A stretch of 64,000 bases of DNA from an uncultured Ectothiorhodospiraceae bacterium (GCA_913061005.1 CAJXSH010000005.1:1-64000), one strand, 5' to 3'; shown: positions 11,069-20,960, counted from the first letter of the stretch. Numbers and translations are program-made. Notes: generated from the letters alone by a model not told the origin.

Positions 11069-12567
11069 CAGAGCCGCTCCAGCTCGGGGTGGGGCAGCTC
11101 GCCGTTGTGCACATGCAAACGGCCAAATTCCGCGCATCGGTTGAGCGTCGGGATGGCTTTGCCCGGATTGAGCAATCCCTTTTCATCGAACGCCGCTTTG
11201 ATGCCATGGAACTGTTCGATTTCGGCACCGGCGAACTGCACGCACATCTCGTTGATTTTCTCCACGCCGACACCGTGCTCGCCGGTGACCGTGCCCCCGA
11301 CTTCGACGCATAACTGCAGGATGGCGCTGCCTACCCGTTCGGCGGCTTCGAGCTGCCCGGGCTGATTGCCGTCAAAAAGGATCAGGGGGTGGAGGTTGCC
11401 GTCGCCGGCATGAAAGACATTGACCGTCTCGAGGGCCTCGGCGGCGCTGATCTCGCTGATCCGGCGCAGTACGTAGGCAAGCTGCTTGCGGGGGATGGTG
11501 CCATCCATGCAGTAGTAATCGGGCGAAATCCGGCCAACAGCCGGGAAGGCCGCTTTGCGTCCGGCCCAGAAGCGGGCCTTCTCTTCATCATCGGCGGCCA
11601 CCTGGATGCGGGTTGCGCCATGATCGCGCAGGCATTCATCCACCGCCTTGAGCTGGTCGGCGACCTCGGCCTCACTGCCATCGAGCTCACAGATAAGGAT
11701 CGCTGCGGCGTCGGTATCATACCCGGCCTGGACAAAATCCTCGGCCGCTTGAATCGCCGCGCCGTCCATCATCTCCAGCCCGCCGGGGATAATGCCCCGG
11801 GCAATCAGTCCGGCCACGGCATGGCCGCCGGATTCGACATCCGCAAACGACGCCATGAGCACCTGCTTGGTCAACGGGTTGGGCAGCAGTTTGACCGTGA
11901 CCTCGACAATCACGCCCAGCATGCCCTCGGAGCCATGCATCAGGGCCAGTAGATCAAGCCCGGGGCTATCCAGTGACTCGGAGCCGATGGTGGTGAGCTC
12001 GCCCTCCATGGTGATGACCTTGACGGCGAGGACGTTATGAACGGTCAAGCCATATTTCAGGCAGTGCACGCCGCCGGCATTCTCGCCGACGTTGCCGCCG
12101 ATCGAGCAGGCGATCTGCGAGGAAGGATCGGGCGCGTAGTAAAGCCCGTAGGGTGCCGCCGCTTCGGTGATCGCCAGATTGCGGACGCCGGGCTCGACAC
12201 GGGCGATCCGCCGGTGGTGATCGATCTCACGGATCCGGTTGAATTTGCCCATGGCCAGCAGCACCCCCTGGGGATGGGGCAGGGAGCCGCCGGACAGGCT
12301 GGTGCCTGACCCGCGTGTGACCACTGGCACGCCGGCCTCGTGGCACAGCCGCAGAACGGTCTGAACCTGTTCGATGGTCTCGGGCACCACCACCAGTCGA
12401 GGCAGTTGCTTGTACGGCGCAAGGCCATCGCACTCGTAGGCGCGCAAGCCGGCTTCGTGAACGATCAGCCCTTCTTCCGGCAGGACCTGCCGGAGCGCGT
12501 CAATGAGCGGGTCGACGTCGACATCGAAGCGCAGGTCTTCGTCCCGGAACAATGCATGGGCTGGCAT
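11068..12567 (-). CDS. glcD: Glycolate oxidase catalytic subunit GlcD
   Basis: FAD-linked 2-hydroxyacid oxidase of the VAO family, 499 aa. The FAD-binding PCMH domain (about 50-230) includes GSGTSLSGGS, and the FAD-oxidase C domain contains the TGEHGVGVEK motif. First gene of the glcDEF operon. A palindromic operator of PdhR/LldR/GlcC type sits 19 bp upstream of the start codon, so control by a FadR-family regulator responsive to glycolate or a related acid is likely. No glcC gene is adjacent. Confidence 0.96.
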   Translation of the reverse strand: MPAHALFRDEDLRFDVDVDPLIDALRQVLPEEGLIVHEAGLRAYECDGLAPYKQLPRLVVVPETIEQVQTVLRLCHEAGVPVVTRGSGTSLSGGSLPHPQGVLLAMGKFNRIREIDHHRRIARVEPGVRNLAITEAAAPYGLYYAPDPSSQIACSIGGNVGENAGGVHCLKYGLTVHNVLAVKVITMEGELTTIGSESLDSPGLDLLALMHGSEGMLGVIVEVTVKLLPNPLTKQVLMASFADVESGGHAVAGLIARGIIPGGLEMMDGAAIQAAEDFVQAGYDTDAAAILICELDGSEAEVADQLKAVDECLRDHGATRIQVAADDEEKARFWAGRKAAFPAVGRISPDYYCMDGTIPRKQLAYVLRRISEISAAEALETVNVFHAGDGNLHPLILFDGNQPGQLEAAERVGSAILQLCVEVGGTVTGEHGVGVEKINEMCVQFAGAEIEQFHGIKAAFDEKGLLNPGKAIPTLNRCAEFGRLHVHNGELPHPELERL

Positions 12568-12585
12568 GCCGTCTCCTCCCGTTAA

Positions 12586-12598
12586 TTGGTCTGACCAA
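12586..12598. promoter_or_regulatory. Operator-like palindrome TTGGTC-T-GACCAA upstream of glcD
   Basis: Perfect inverted repeat with a one-base centre. It matches the TTGGTnnnACCAA pattern known for PdhR, LldR and GlcC of the GntR/FadR family. Its position just upstream of glcD suggests repression by the cognate regulator. The regulator is not encoded next to it; GntR genes lie at 51687 and 61705 in this window. Confidence 0.6.
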
Positions 12599-12667
12599 CT
12601 TATCGCAGGCGACGGCTGTGCTCAAGCCCGCTCCGGATCCGGGCGGGCCTGAGCCGGTGTCGGGCAA

Positions 12668-15049
12668 TCAGTGCGCTTGCTGGTCCTCGGCCAGATAGAG
12701 CCAGGTTTCGACCACGCTGTCCGGGTTGAGCGAGACGCTCTCGATGCCCTGTTCCATCAGCCACCGGGCCAGATCGGGATGATCCGACGGACCCTGGCCG
12801 CAGATGCCGACATACTTGCCCGCCCGGCGTGCGGCCTGGATGGCCATCTCCAGCAGTGCTTTCACCGCCGGGTCGCGCTCTTCGAACAGATGGGCGACCA
12901 GGCCGGAGTCCCGATCCAGTCCCAGGGTCAGCTGGGTGAGATCGTTGGAGCCGATGGAATAGCCATCGAAGATTTCGAGGAACTCATCGGCGAGCACGGC
13001 GTTGGAGGGCAGCTCGCACATCATGATGACCTTGAGGCCGTCCTTGCCTTTTTCGAGGCCATTGGCGGCCAACAGCTCCACCACCTGTCGGCCTTCTTCG
13101 GGGGTGCGGACAAAGGGGATCATGATCCAGACATTGGTAAAGCCCATGGTGTCGCGGACCTTGCGCAGCGCCCGGCACTCGAGCTCGAAGCAGGGGCGGA
13201 AGTCTTCGGCGATGTAGCGCGAGGCCCCCCGGAAGCCGATCATCGGGTTTTCTTCTTCGGGTTCATAGGCGGCGCCGCCAATCAGATTGGCGTATTCGTT
13301 GGATTTGAAATCCGACATGCGCACGATGACCGGCTTGTCGCCGAAGCTTGCCGCCAGGGTACTGATGCCCTCGGCGAGTTTGTCGACATAAAAGCTCACT
13401 GGATCGTCATAACCGGCGATCTGGTTCTGGATGACCGCCTGCAGATCCGCGGATTGTTGATCGAACTCCAGCAACGCACGCGGGTGGATGCCGATCATGC
13501 GATTGATGATGAACTCCAGCCGCGCCAGGCCGACGCCGGCGTTGGGCAGCTGGGCAAAGTCGAACGCCCGATCCGGGTTGCCGACATTCATCATGATCTT
13601 GAAAGGCAGTTCCGGCATGTTGCCAAGGGCGATCTCTCTGACCTCGAAATCCTGGATGCCGCGGTAGATATAGCCGGTATCGCCTTCGGCGCAGGAGACG
13701 GTCACCTCGGTGCCATCGCTGATCCGTTCGGTGCCTTCGCCGGTTCCGACCACCGCCGGGATCCCCAGCTCGCGGGCGATGATGGCCGCATGGCAGGTGC
13801 GACCGCCGCGGTTGGTGACGATGGCCGCGGCGCGTTTCATGATCGGCTCCCAGTCCGGGTCGGTCATGTCGGTCACCAGCACGTCCCCGGCCTCGACATC
13901 GTGCATGTCGTTGATGTCATCGATCACCCGGGCCCGGCCGGCGCCGATGCGCTGACCGATGGCGCGGCCCTCGACCATGACCTGGCCGCGCTCGTGGAGC
14001 TGATAGCGCTGCAGGCTCTGCCCGCCATCCCGACTTTTGACCGTCTCGGGGCGGGCCTGGAGGATGAATAGCCGCCCGGTCTCGCCGTCCTTGCCCCATT
14101 CGATGTCCATGGGCCGGCCATAGTGGCGTTCGATGGTCATGGCCTGGCGGGCCAGCGACTCGACCTCTTCATCGGTCAGACAAAAGCGCATGCGCTCGGC
14201 GTCGTCGGTCTCCACCACCTTGACCAGTTCGTCGCCACCCTCATCGTTGTAGACCATCTTGATGGCCTTCTCGCCGAGGGTGCGCCGCAGCACCGCCGGA
14301 CGGCCGGCGTCCAGCGTCGCTTTGTGGGCATAGAACTCGTCCGGGTTGACCGAACCCTGGACGACGGTTTCGCCCAGCCCGTACGAGGCGGTAACAAAGA
14401 CCACATCCCGAAAGCCGGACTCGGTGTCCATGGTAAACATCACCCCCGAGGCGCCGGTATCCGAGCGGACCATCTCCTGCACCCCGGCCGACAGGGCAAC
14501 CTGTTCGTGGGCAAAGCCGTGGTGGACGCGATAGGAGATGGCACGGTCGTTGAATAGCGAGGCGAATACATCGCGAATGTAATGCAGGACGTGATCCAGC
14601 CCGCGGACGTTGAGATAGGTCTCCTGCTGCCCGGCGAACGACGCATCGGGCAGGTCCTCGGCGGTGGCCGAGGATCGCACCGCGACAGCCAGCTCGGTGG
14701 ACTTGCCGGTGCGCTCGACCAACGTCTCCCAGGCAGAGACGATCTGTTCGTGGAGGGCCGGTGGAAAGGGGGTGTCCATGATCATCTGGCGGATATCCGC
14801 GCCGGTCTGGGCCAGTGCCCGGGTGTCATCGACATCCAGGCCCTCGAGGGCCTTTTCGATGCGTTGGCGCAGGCCGCTTTCATCGAGGAAATCCCAGTAA
14901 GCCTGAGCGGTGGTGGCAAAGCCACCGGGTACCTGGACGCCGGCATCGGCCAGGTTGCTGATCATCTCGCCCAGCGAGGCATTCTTGCCGCCGACGCGCT
15001 CGACGTCACCCATTCCAAGGGATTCAAACCAGACTACGTACTCGCTCAC
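12668..15049 (-). CDS. ppsA: Phosphoenolpyruvate synthase PpsA
   Basis: Converts pyruvate and ATP to PEP, AMP and phosphate, the first step of gluconeogenesis from C3 acids; 793 aa, full length. Domains in order: ATP-grasp pyruvate/PEP-binding (about 15-340), swivelling phosphohistidine domain with the catalytic His in GGRTCHAAI (about residue 420), and a PEP-utilising TIM barrel with the CGQGPSDHP motif near the C-terminus. The start is GTG at 15049 with GGGAG upstream. It is divergent from its regulator ppsR; 77 bp separate the start codons. Confidence 0.97.
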   Translation of the reverse strand: MSEYVVWFESLGMGDVERVGGKNASLGEMISNLADAGVQVPGGFATTAQAYWDFLDESGLRQRIEKALEGLDVDDTRALAQTGADIRQMIMDTPFPPALHEQIVSAWETLVERTGKSTELAVAVRSSATAEDLPDASFAGQQETYLNVRGLDHVLHYIRDVFASLFNDRAISYRVHHGFAHEQVALSAGVQEMVRSDTGASGVMFTMDTESGFRDVVFVTASYGLGETVVQGSVNPDEFYAHKATLDAGRPAVLRRTLGEKAIKMVYNDEGGDELVKVVETDDAERMRFCLTDEEVESLARQAMTIERHYGRPMDIEWGKDGETGRLFILQARPETVKSRDGGQSLQRYQLHERGQVMVEGRAIGQRIGAGRARVIDDINDMHDVEAGDVLVTDMTDPDWEPIMKRAAAIVTNRGGRTCHAAIIARELGIPAVVGTGEGTERISDGTEVTVSCAEGDTGYIYRGIQDFEVREIALGNMPELPFKIMMNVGNPDRAFDFAQLPNAGVGLARLEFIINRMIGIHPRALLEFDQQSADLQAVIQNQIAGYDDPVSFYVDKLAEGISTLAASFGDKPVIVRMSDFKSNEYANLIGGAAYEPEEENPMIGFRGASRYIAEDFRPCFELECRALRKVRDTMGFTNVWIMIPFVRTPEEGRQVVELLAANGLEKGKDGLKVIMMCELPSNAVLADEFLEIFDGYSIGSNDLTQLTLGLDRDSGLVAHLFEERDPAVKALLEMAIQAARRAGKYVGICGQGPSDHPDLARWLMEQGIESVSLNPDSVVETWLYLAEDQQAH

Positions 15050-15126
15050 TTGTGTTCTCCCTCTCCACGTAGCGGCGGGAGCGGTACACTGGCGTACCGT
15101 TCCCGTTGAATAAGGTTGATCCTGCC

Positions 15127-15948
15127 ATGGCCAATGCCCGCAGTGTGTTCTTCGTCTCCGACCGTACCGGCATCACCTCCGAGACCCTTGGCCACAGCCT
15201 GCTTACGCAGTTTCCGCTCGACTGTACGCCGGTCAGTATGCCTTTCACCGACAGCCCCCAGGCGGTGGACGCAGCGATTGAGCGCATCGAAGCCGCCGGG
15301 GCCGCCAATGGCAGCCGACCGATCGTTTTCAGCACCATCATCGACGCCGGCCTGCGCAATCGGCTGCGGCGGGTGAACGCGGTGGTGTTTGATTTCTTCG
15401 ACACCTTTATCGGGCCACTGGAAAGCGAGCTCGGCATGGAGTCGAGCCACACCGTCGGTCAGAGCCATGGCATGGCGGACCCGGGGGCATACAACCTGCG
15501 CATTGATGCCATGAATTACGCCCTGTCCGCGGATGATGGCGCCATCGTCCGTCACTACGAACAGGCGGATGTCATCCTGGTGGGCGTCTCGCGCTGCGGG
15601 AAAACCCCCACGTGTATCTATATGGCGCTGCACTACGGGTTGTTTGCGGCCAATTATCCGCTGACCGACGACGACCTTCTGAGTGGTCGACTCCCCGAGG
15701 TGCTTCGCCCGCACCGAAACCGGCTCTACGCGCTGACCATCCGGCCCGAGCGCCTCGCACAGATCCGTGCCGAGCGCCGGCCCAACACGCGCTATGCCTC
15801 GCTGCGCCAATGTCAGTACGAAACCGCCCGTGCCGAAGGACTGTTTCATCAAGAGAAACTGCCTTTCTCGGACACCACGACCATGTCCATTGAAGAAATC
15901 GCCGCCACGATGATCCAGTCCCGCCAATTGCCGCGCAGACTGTATTAA
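15127..15948 (+). CDS. ppsR: PEP synthase regulatory protein (kinase/pyrophosphorylase) PpsR
   Basis: DUF299-family bifunctional enzyme that inactivates PEP synthase by ADP-dependent phosphorylation and reactivates it by phosphorolysis; 273 aa. The P-loop GVSRCGKTP lies at 153-162 and the N-terminus [13 protein letters not shown] is diagnostic. The ATG at 15127 is chosen because the family begins there; an in-frame TTG at 15106 is also open. The divergent arrangement with ppsA is the usual context. Confidence 0.96.
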   Translation: MANARSVFFVSDRTGITSETLGHSLLTQFPLDCTPVSMPFTDSPQAVDAAIERIEAAGAANGSRPIVFSTIIDAGLRNRLRRVNAVVFDFFDTFIGPLESELGMESSHTVGQSHGMADPGAYNLRIDAMNYALSADDGAIVRHYEQADVILVGVSRCGKTPTCIYMALHYGLFAANYPLTDDDLLSGRLPEVLRPHRNRLYALTIRPERLAQIRAERRPNTRYASLRQCQYETARAEGLFHQEKLPFSDTTTMSIEEIAATMIQSRQLPRRLY

Positions 15949-16011
15949 AAACCCCCGCCGAATGCCAGCGGCCGCCCAAACCGCTCGGTCGGCTGTGCTA
16001 GCATCTGCGGC

Positions 16012-16533
16012 ATGCTTGCAAATCCCGCCAACCGGCTCACGGACACTCTGGGCGAGGGTGATTTCGCCGCGCTCATGGAGCTCTACGAGGCCAACTACAT
16101 TTATCTGCGCCGTCTTGTACCGCAGCTGGATGGTCAACATGACGCCCAGCTTTCGCAGGTCGAGCGGGGCCCGGATCTGCATCTGGCGGTCACCGAGCGT
16201 TGCCCGTATACGACAACGCTCATGCTCACCCATACCTTCTCCGGCACCGCCGGCGCCGAGGCACTGCCGGATTTGATGGTGCGTATCTACCACGACGCCC
16301 GGGTGGCCGAGGTGGTGGCCGAATCCTGGCCGGACCGACGGCGACCGGGCCCGGCGGAGGGCACCGCTGAGGCCGCGAGTGGCCAGAGTCAGCTCCACTG
16401 GCGCTGGTCGATGAATCGGTTTCTCAACCGCTGGCTGCGCTATTGCCTCCACGAGGGCCATGGTTTCGACAACGAGGGGGGCGTTGCTGGCGCCGTGGTC
16501 GATCGGCCGGATGCCCGCCGTTGGGCGGTGTGA
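16012..16533 (+). CDS. DUF1249 family protein
   Basis: Protein of 173 aa with the DUF1249 core (LMELYEANYIYLRRLVP near residues 20-40, then RIYHDARVAEV and a C-terminal RWLRYCLHEGH segment), a cytoplasmic family of unknown function found in gammaproteobacteria (E. coli YqiB). No catalytic motif was recognised. It begins 63 bp after ppsR on the same strand and ends 7 bp before the IscR-like gene, so the two are probably cotranscribed. Confidence 0.8.
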   Translation: MLANPANRLTDTLGEGDFAALMELYEANYIYLRRLVPQLDGQHDAQLSQVERGPDLHLAVTERCPYTTTLMLTHTFSGTAGAEALPDLMVRIYHDARVAEVVAESWPDRRRPGPAEGTAEAASGQSQLHWRWSMNRFLNRWLRYCLHEGHGFDNEGGVAGAVVDRPDARRWAV

Positions 16534-16540
16534 GGCGACG

Positions 16541-16999
16541 ATGCGTCTGTCCAGTCGCGGCCGCTATGCCCTGACCAGTGTGATGGATCTTGTCATGCAC
16601 CAGCAGCAGGGGGCCGTCACGCTAAGCGATATCTCGACCCGACAAGGGGTGTCACTTTCGTATCTCGAGCAGCTTTTCGCGCAGCTGCGAAAAACCGGCC
16701 TTGTGCAGGGCGTACGCGGTCCGGGCGGGGGTTATCGCCTGACCACCTCGGCCGACTCAATCAGTGTCGCCGCGGTGGTGCTGGCCGTTGAGCGGAGCGC
16801 GGAGGCGGTGGCCGAGGCGGAGGCGCATGGCAGCGAAACAGAACGCTGTCTCACCCACGAGCTCTGGTCCGAGCTCTCCGGACAGATTCAGGCCTTTCTG
16901 GACGGGATTACCCTCGCGGATCTGGCCTGTCATCCCAATCTGGTCGCTGCGGTCGGCTCAGCCGGTGCTAGCCGTCCAGATTCACCAGCCCCATCCTGA
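16541..16999 (+). CDS. Rrf2/IscR-like transcriptional regulator with incomplete cluster-binding motif
   Basis: Winged-helix Rrf2 protein, 152 aa, closely resembling IscR in its DNA-binding half (MRLSSRGRYALTSVMDL, SLSYLEQLF, GVRGPGGGYRL). IscR binds [2Fe-2S] through three cysteines and a histidine. Here only the last Cys and the His are kept (Cys103 and His106 in ERCLTHELW). The stretch holding the first two cysteines reads AVAEAEAHGSETE with none. No isc genes follow. It may act only in apo form or sense something else. The 3' end overlaps the convergent response-regulator gene by 32 bp. Confidence 0.85.
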   Translation: MRLSSRGRYALTSVMDLVMHQQQGAVTLSDISTRQGVSLSYLEQLFAQLRKTGLVQGVRGPGGGYRLTTSADSISVAAVVLAVERSAEAVAEAEAHGSETERCLTHELWSELSGQIQAFLDGITLADLACHPNLVAAVGSAGASRPDSPAPS

Positions 17000-17648
17000 C
17001 CGCGGCGAGGGTCGCCTCGGCCCGTGTCGAGACATCCAGTTTGAGATAGATCGACTTGATATGGCCGGCAACGGTGGAGGGCTTGATATCCAGGGTTTCG
17101 GCGACCTGGTGACGGTCATAGCCTTTGCAAAGCAGCGCCAGAACGTCCGTTTCGCGACGGGTCAGGTTGTTGGCCGTGCGGTTGAACACGCCATTGTCAC
17201 CCGTCGCCGGCTGCATTCGCGTCTGCGCATCACCCTCGAACCGACGCAGTATCTGTCGCATGACCTCCGGTGAGAGCGCCGGCTCCCCGCGTCCGATGCG
17301 CTCGAACAACGATCGGATCCCCTTGTCGCCGTGGTCTTTGAGGATATAACCATCCAGACCGTGTCGCAGCGCGGCCAGCAGATGAGGCTCGTCATCATGG
17401 CGGGTGATGATCACCCGGGGCGCAGTCGGGTGATGGGTCCGTGCATGGGCGAGCAGTTCCAGGCCCGATCCGTCCGGCAGATAAAGATCAGTGATCAGCA
17501 TCCCCGGCATCATGCGCCGGATCATTCCATAGGCGACTTTCAGACAATCGGCAACGTCGACGTCAAGCTGCGGGTAGAGTCCGACCAGAATCCGACCGAG
17601 CCGTTGTTGTTCGGTTGGATCGGGGTCGACGATCAACGCCCGTTTCAT
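16968..17648 (-). CDS. Orphan NarL/LuxR-type response regulator
   Basis: Two-domain response regulator, 226 aa. The receiver domain (about 1-120) has acidic Asp8/Asp10, phospho-acceptor Asp54 in ITDLYLP, Thr82 and Lys104. A LuxR-type HTH (about 160-225) begins with LTRRETDVLALLCKGYDRHQ. No sensor kinase lies beside it, so partner and signal are unknown. It is convergent with the IscR-like gene and lies just downstream of the aap operon on the same strand. Confidence 0.9.
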   Translation of the reverse strand: MKRALIVDPDPTEQQRLGRILVGLYPQLDVDVADCLKVAYGMIRRMMPGMLITDLYLPDGSGLELLAHARTHHPTAPRVIITRHDDEPHLLAALRHGLDGYILKDHGDKGIRSLFERIGRGEPALSPEVMRQILRRFEGDAQTRMQPATGDNGVFNRTANNLTRRETDVLALLCKGYDRHQVAETLDIKPSTVAGHIKSIYLKLDVSTRAEATLAAVRMGLVNLDG

Positions 17649-17741
17649 GATTCCCCCTTTGGGCCAACGCTCCCTGATGGCCGGTCGGTCGCACTATTAC
17701 GACCAGGGGATGAGATATAGCAGGTAAAGCGGTGGGTACGA

Positions 17742-17761
17742 AGCCCCCCATATAGGGGGCT
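17742..17761 (-). terminator. Stem-loop at the end of the aap operon
   Basis: Inverted repeat AGCCCCC/GGGGGCT with loop CATATA overlapping the aapP stop codon. No T tract follows on the minus strand, so termination is uncertain. Confidence 0.4.
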
Positions 17762-18560
17762 AGTGGTCGAGAATCTGTTTGAGAAAGGCCTGGGTTCTGG
17801 GCTGGGTCGGATTGCTGAAAAAGGTCGACGGTGGCGCTTCTTCGACGATTTCACCCCCATCCATGAAGATCACCCGGTCGGCAACGGTCTTGGCAAATCC
17901 CATCTCGTGGGTGACACAAAGCATGGTCATGCCACTGCCCGCGAGTTCGATCATGACGTCGAGCACCTCTTTGATCATCTCTGGATCAAGGGCAGAGGTC
18001 GGTTCGTCGAACAGCATGATCTTGGGCTGCATGCAAAGCGCCCGTGCGATGGCAACACGCTGCTGCTGACCGCCCGAGAGCTGCCCCGGGTATTTATCCG
18101 CCTGTTCGGGGATGCGCACTCGCTCGAGATAATGCATGGCCGTGTCGATGGCCTCTTTGCGGGGCGTTTTCCGAACCCAGATCGGTGCAAGCAGACAGTT
18201 CTCGAGCACGCTCAGATGCGGGAACAGGTTGAAGTGCTGGAAGACCATTCCGACTTCGCGCCGGATGGCCTCGATGTTTTTCAGATCCTCGTTCAATTCG
18301 ACGCCATCCACCTCGATCTGGCCGCGCTGGTGTGCCTCGAGGTGATTGATGCAGCGGATGAAGGTCGACTTGCCCGACCCCGAGGGCCCACAGATGACGA
18401 TCCGCTCACCTCTTTTGACCGACAGGTTGAGGGACTTGAGCACATGGAACTCGCCGAACCACTTGTTCAGGTCGTTGACCTGGATGATCTCCTGGCTGCT
18501 GGCCTGGGATTCGACCGGTTGGTCGGGGGCAACAACGGCCGGATCGTTGGTCTGTGACAT
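17760..18560 (-). CDS. aapP: General L-amino acid ABC transporter, ATP-binding protein
   Basis: ATPase of a polar amino-acid importer of the Aap/Bzt type, 266 aa. Walker [10 protein letters not shown] at 58-66, signature LSGGQQQR and Walker [15 protein letters not shown] are intact; the [16 protein letters not shown] start is typical of AapP. Last gene of aapJ-aapQ-aapM-aapP, 18 bp after aapM. Confidence 0.94.
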   Translation of the reverse strand: MSQTNDPAVVAPDQPVESQASSQEIIQVNDLNKWFGEFHVLKSLNLSVKRGERIVICGPSGSGKSTFIRCINHLEAHQRGQIEVDGVELNEDLKNIEAIRREVGMVFQHFNLFPHLSVLENCLLAPIWVRKTPRKEAIDTAMHYLERVRIPEQADKYPGQLSGGQQQRVAIARALCMQPKIMLFDEPTSALDPEMIKEVLDVMIELAGSGMTMLCVTHEMGFAKTVADRVIFMDGGEIVEEAPPSTFFSNPTQPRTQAFLKQILDH

Positions 18561-18578
18561 GATGCGTCTCTCTCCTGT

Positions 18579-19679
18579 TCAGCTGCGATGGCCGGTGTCG
18601 AGGTTTTTCTCCAGCCGATGGCTGTAGCGCGACATGCCAAAGCAGAACACCCAGAAGCAGAACGCCACGAACAGGTAGCCTTCTGCCATGACATTATCCC
18701 AGGCCGGGTCGCTGAGCGTGGATTTGACCGCCCCGAGCAGATCGAACAGCCCGATGATGAGCACCAGCGTGGTGTCCTTGAAAAGCGAAATAATGGTATT
18801 GGCAATGCCGGGGATCACGATCTTCAGCGCCTGGGGCAGGATGATCAGCCGCATGCGGCGCCAGTAGCCCAGTCCCAGGGCTTCGGCGGCCTCGTACTGA
18901 CCCTTGGGAATGGCCTGCAGCCCACCGCGGACCACTTCGGCCATGTAGGCCGACTGAAAAAGCGTAATCCCCACCAGTGCCCTTAACAGTTTGTCGAAGG
19001 TCACCCCCTCGGGGAGGAAGAGCGGCAGCATGACCGAGGCCATGAACAAAATGGTGATCAACGGCACGGCCCGCCAGAACTCGATGAACACCACGCAGAT
19101 CCCGCGGATGATGGGCATCTCGGATCGGCGCCCCAGCGCCAGCAGCGTGCCAATGGGCAGGGCGGCGATGATGCCGACATAGGCAAGAATCAGGGTGAGC
19201 ATCAGCCCGCCCCAGCGCGAGGTATCGACGGATTCAAGCCCGAAGTGACCGCCGGCGATGAGGAAATAGGCCGCCACCGGCAGTCCTGTCAGCCCGAAGA
19301 TGGCGAGCCACTTGCGTATGGCCGCGGCAATGGGCAGAAACTGTGGGACGACCGCCAGGGCAAAAAGCGCAAAAACCAGATTCGGTCGCCACCACAGCTC
19401 GTCCGGGTAGAAGCCGTAGATGAAAAACCCGAGCCGCTGCTGGACAAAGACCCAGCAGGCGGCACCGGGTGCACAGGCCTCGGGGCCATCGCCGCTGAAA
19501 ACGGCACTGATGAACGCCCAGTCTATGAGTGGAATGAGTGTGCTGAGCAGCCAATAACCGACGACAATCGTCAGCACGCTGTTGTACCAGGTCGAAAAGA
19601 GATTCTCGCGCAGCCACTTGAGTGCACCGCGTTCTGCCACCGGAGGCGGAAGGTCGGGTTGTGGCTGATGCATGGCCAT
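18579..19679 (-). CDS. aapM: General L-amino acid ABC transporter permease AapM
   Basis: Inner-membrane permease, 366 aa, with about eight hydrophobic segments. The N-terminal half is the extra region characteristic of AapM, and the C-terminal half is the standard HisM-type permease domain with the coupling motif EAAEALGLGYWRRMRLIILPQ. It forms the membrane channel with AapQ. It starts 3 bp after the aapQ stop. Confidence 0.94.
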   Translation of the reverse strand: MAMHQPQPDLPPPVAERGALKWLRENLFSTWYNSVLTIVVGYWLLSTLIPLIDWAFISAVFSGDGPEACAPGAACWVFVQQRLGFFIYGFYPDELWWRPNLVFALFALAVVPQFLPIAAAIRKWLAIFGLTGLPVAAYFLIAGGHFGLESVDTSRWGGLMLTLILAYVGIIAALPIGTLLALGRRSEMPIIRGICVVFIEFWRAVPLITILFMASVMLPLFLPEGVTFDKLLRALVGITLFQSAYMAEVVRGGLQAIPKGQYEAAEALGLGYWRRMRLIILPQALKIVIPGIANTIISLFKDTTLVLIIGLFDLLGAVKSTLSDPAWDNVMAEGYLFVAFCFWVFCFGMSRYSHRLEKNLDTGHRS

Positions 19680-19682
19680 GGG

Positions 19683-20870
19683 TTAGCGCTCCTTGAGCGC
19701 AACGGCGCGGTTGTAGAGGTTCATGAGCAGCGAAATGAACAGGCTGATGGACAGGTAAACGGCCATGGTCATTGCCACGATCTCCACCGCCTGCCCGGTC
19801 TGATTGAGGGTCGTGCCCATGAATACATTGACCAGGTCGGGATAGCCAATGGCAACGGCCAGCGATGAGTTCTTGGTCAGGTTCAGATACTGGCTGGTCA
19901 GCGGCGGGATGATCACCCGCATCGCCTGGGGAATGATGATCAGGCGCAGCACCCGCCGCGGTGGCAGGCCAAGGGCCAGGGCCGCTTCGGTCTGTCCTTT
20001 GCTGACCGATTCGATCCCCGAGCGGACGATCTCGGCAATGAATGACGCGGTGTAGAGCGTCAGGGCGAGCAGCAAAGCGCCCAGCTCGGGGATAGCGGTA
20101 ATCCCCCCACGAAAGTTGAAGCCCCCGAGCGCTGGAATATCCCAGCTCACCGGGCCGCCCTGAATCAGATAGCCGAGCAACGGCAGCCCGAGAATCAGCA
20201 CCGTGCCAATGGGCAGGACCGGGAATATCTCGCCGGTGGCCGCCTGTCGCCGGCGCGCCCACCGCGCCATGAAGAAGGTGACGACCAGACCGGCAGCCAG
20301 TCCGGCGCCGATCAACCAGGCGCCGGGCTCGAAGATCGGCTTGGGCAGAACAATGCCCCGGTTGCTGAGAAAGGCGACATCGCCGACGTTGACCGCCTGA
20401 CGGGGGCCCGGCAGTGTCCCCAGAACCGCGAAATACCAGAAAAAGATTTGTAGCAATAACGGGATGTTACGAAAGATTTCGATGTAGGCCAGTGCAACCT
20501 TGCGGACCAGCCAGTTGCTCGACAGTCGGGCCACACCCATGACAAAGCCCACAACGGTGGCCAGCAAAATCCCCAGCCCGGAGACGAGGACCGTGTTGGC
20601 GAGGCCCACCAGAAACGTCCGGCCGTAGGTCATGGTCTCGTCGTACTCGATAAGACTCATGATGATGCCAAAGCCGGCGGTGCTGTTGAGAAAACCAAAG
20701 CCGGTGCTGATGCCCCGGCTTTCCATGTTGCTGATGGTGTTCTGGAAAAGCGTCCACCCAACCCAGGCCACGGTCAGGGCCGCGATGATCTGGAAAACCA
20801 CCGCACGAACGCGGGGGTCGTTCCACGGTTTGGGTCGGCCGGGCCGAAGCGGTGTTCCGTCGCTTTCCAT
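19683..20870 (-). CDS. aapQ: General L-amino acid ABC transporter permease AapQ
   Basis: Inner-membrane permease of 395 aa, the longer of the pair as usual for AapQ. A large loop between early helices includes FGFLNSTAGFGI, and the C-terminal permease domain carries EAALALGLPPRRVLRLIIIPQ. It follows aapJ after 90 bp that contain a perfect 11-bp hairpin. Confidence 0.94.
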   Translation of the reverse strand: MESDGTPLRPGRPKPWNDPRVRAVVFQIIAALTVAWVGWTLFQNTISNMESRGISTGFGFLNSTAGFGIIMSLIEYDETMTYGRTFLVGLANTVLVSGLGILLATVVGFVMGVARLSSNWLVRKVALAYIEIFRNIPLLLQIFFWYFAVLGTLPGPRQAVNVGDVAFLSNRGIVLPKPIFEPGAWLIGAGLAAGLVVTFFMARWARRRQAATGEIFPVLPIGTVLILGLPLLGYLIQGGPVSWDIPALGGFNFRGGITAIPELGALLLALTLYTASFIAEIVRSGIESVSKGQTEAALALGLPPRRVLRLIIIPQAMRVIIPPLTSQYLNLTKNSSLAVAIGYPDLVNVFMGTTLNQTGQAVEIVAMTMAVYLSISLFISLLMNLYNRAVALKER

Positions 20871-20908
20871 GGGTCGGGGCAGATCCCGTGTTGGTCGCTG
20901 TGGATAGG

Positions 20909-20934
20909 GCGGGGCACGGTCGGCCGTGCCCCGC
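20909..20934 (-). promoter_or_regulatory. Perfect hairpin between aapJ and aapQ
   Basis: An 11-bp stem GCGGGGCACGG/CCGTGCCCCGC with a 4-nt loop, without a T tract. Placed right after the binding-protein gene, it probably protects aapJ mRNA or lowers read-through into the permease genes (inference). Confidence 0.6.
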
Positions 20935-20960
20935 CGGCTCTGTCATCGTCCAGTCGTGGT

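Noticed and set aside
12626-12648. GCCCGC/GCGGGC repeat between ppsA and glcD considered as a ppsA terminator
   Set aside because: Stem is only six pairs with a long loop and no T tract follows on the minus strand.
15046-16461. Long minus-strand frame opposite ppsR and the DUF1249 gene
   Set aside because: Spans the ppsA start and two confident plus-strand genes, with no recognisable domain.
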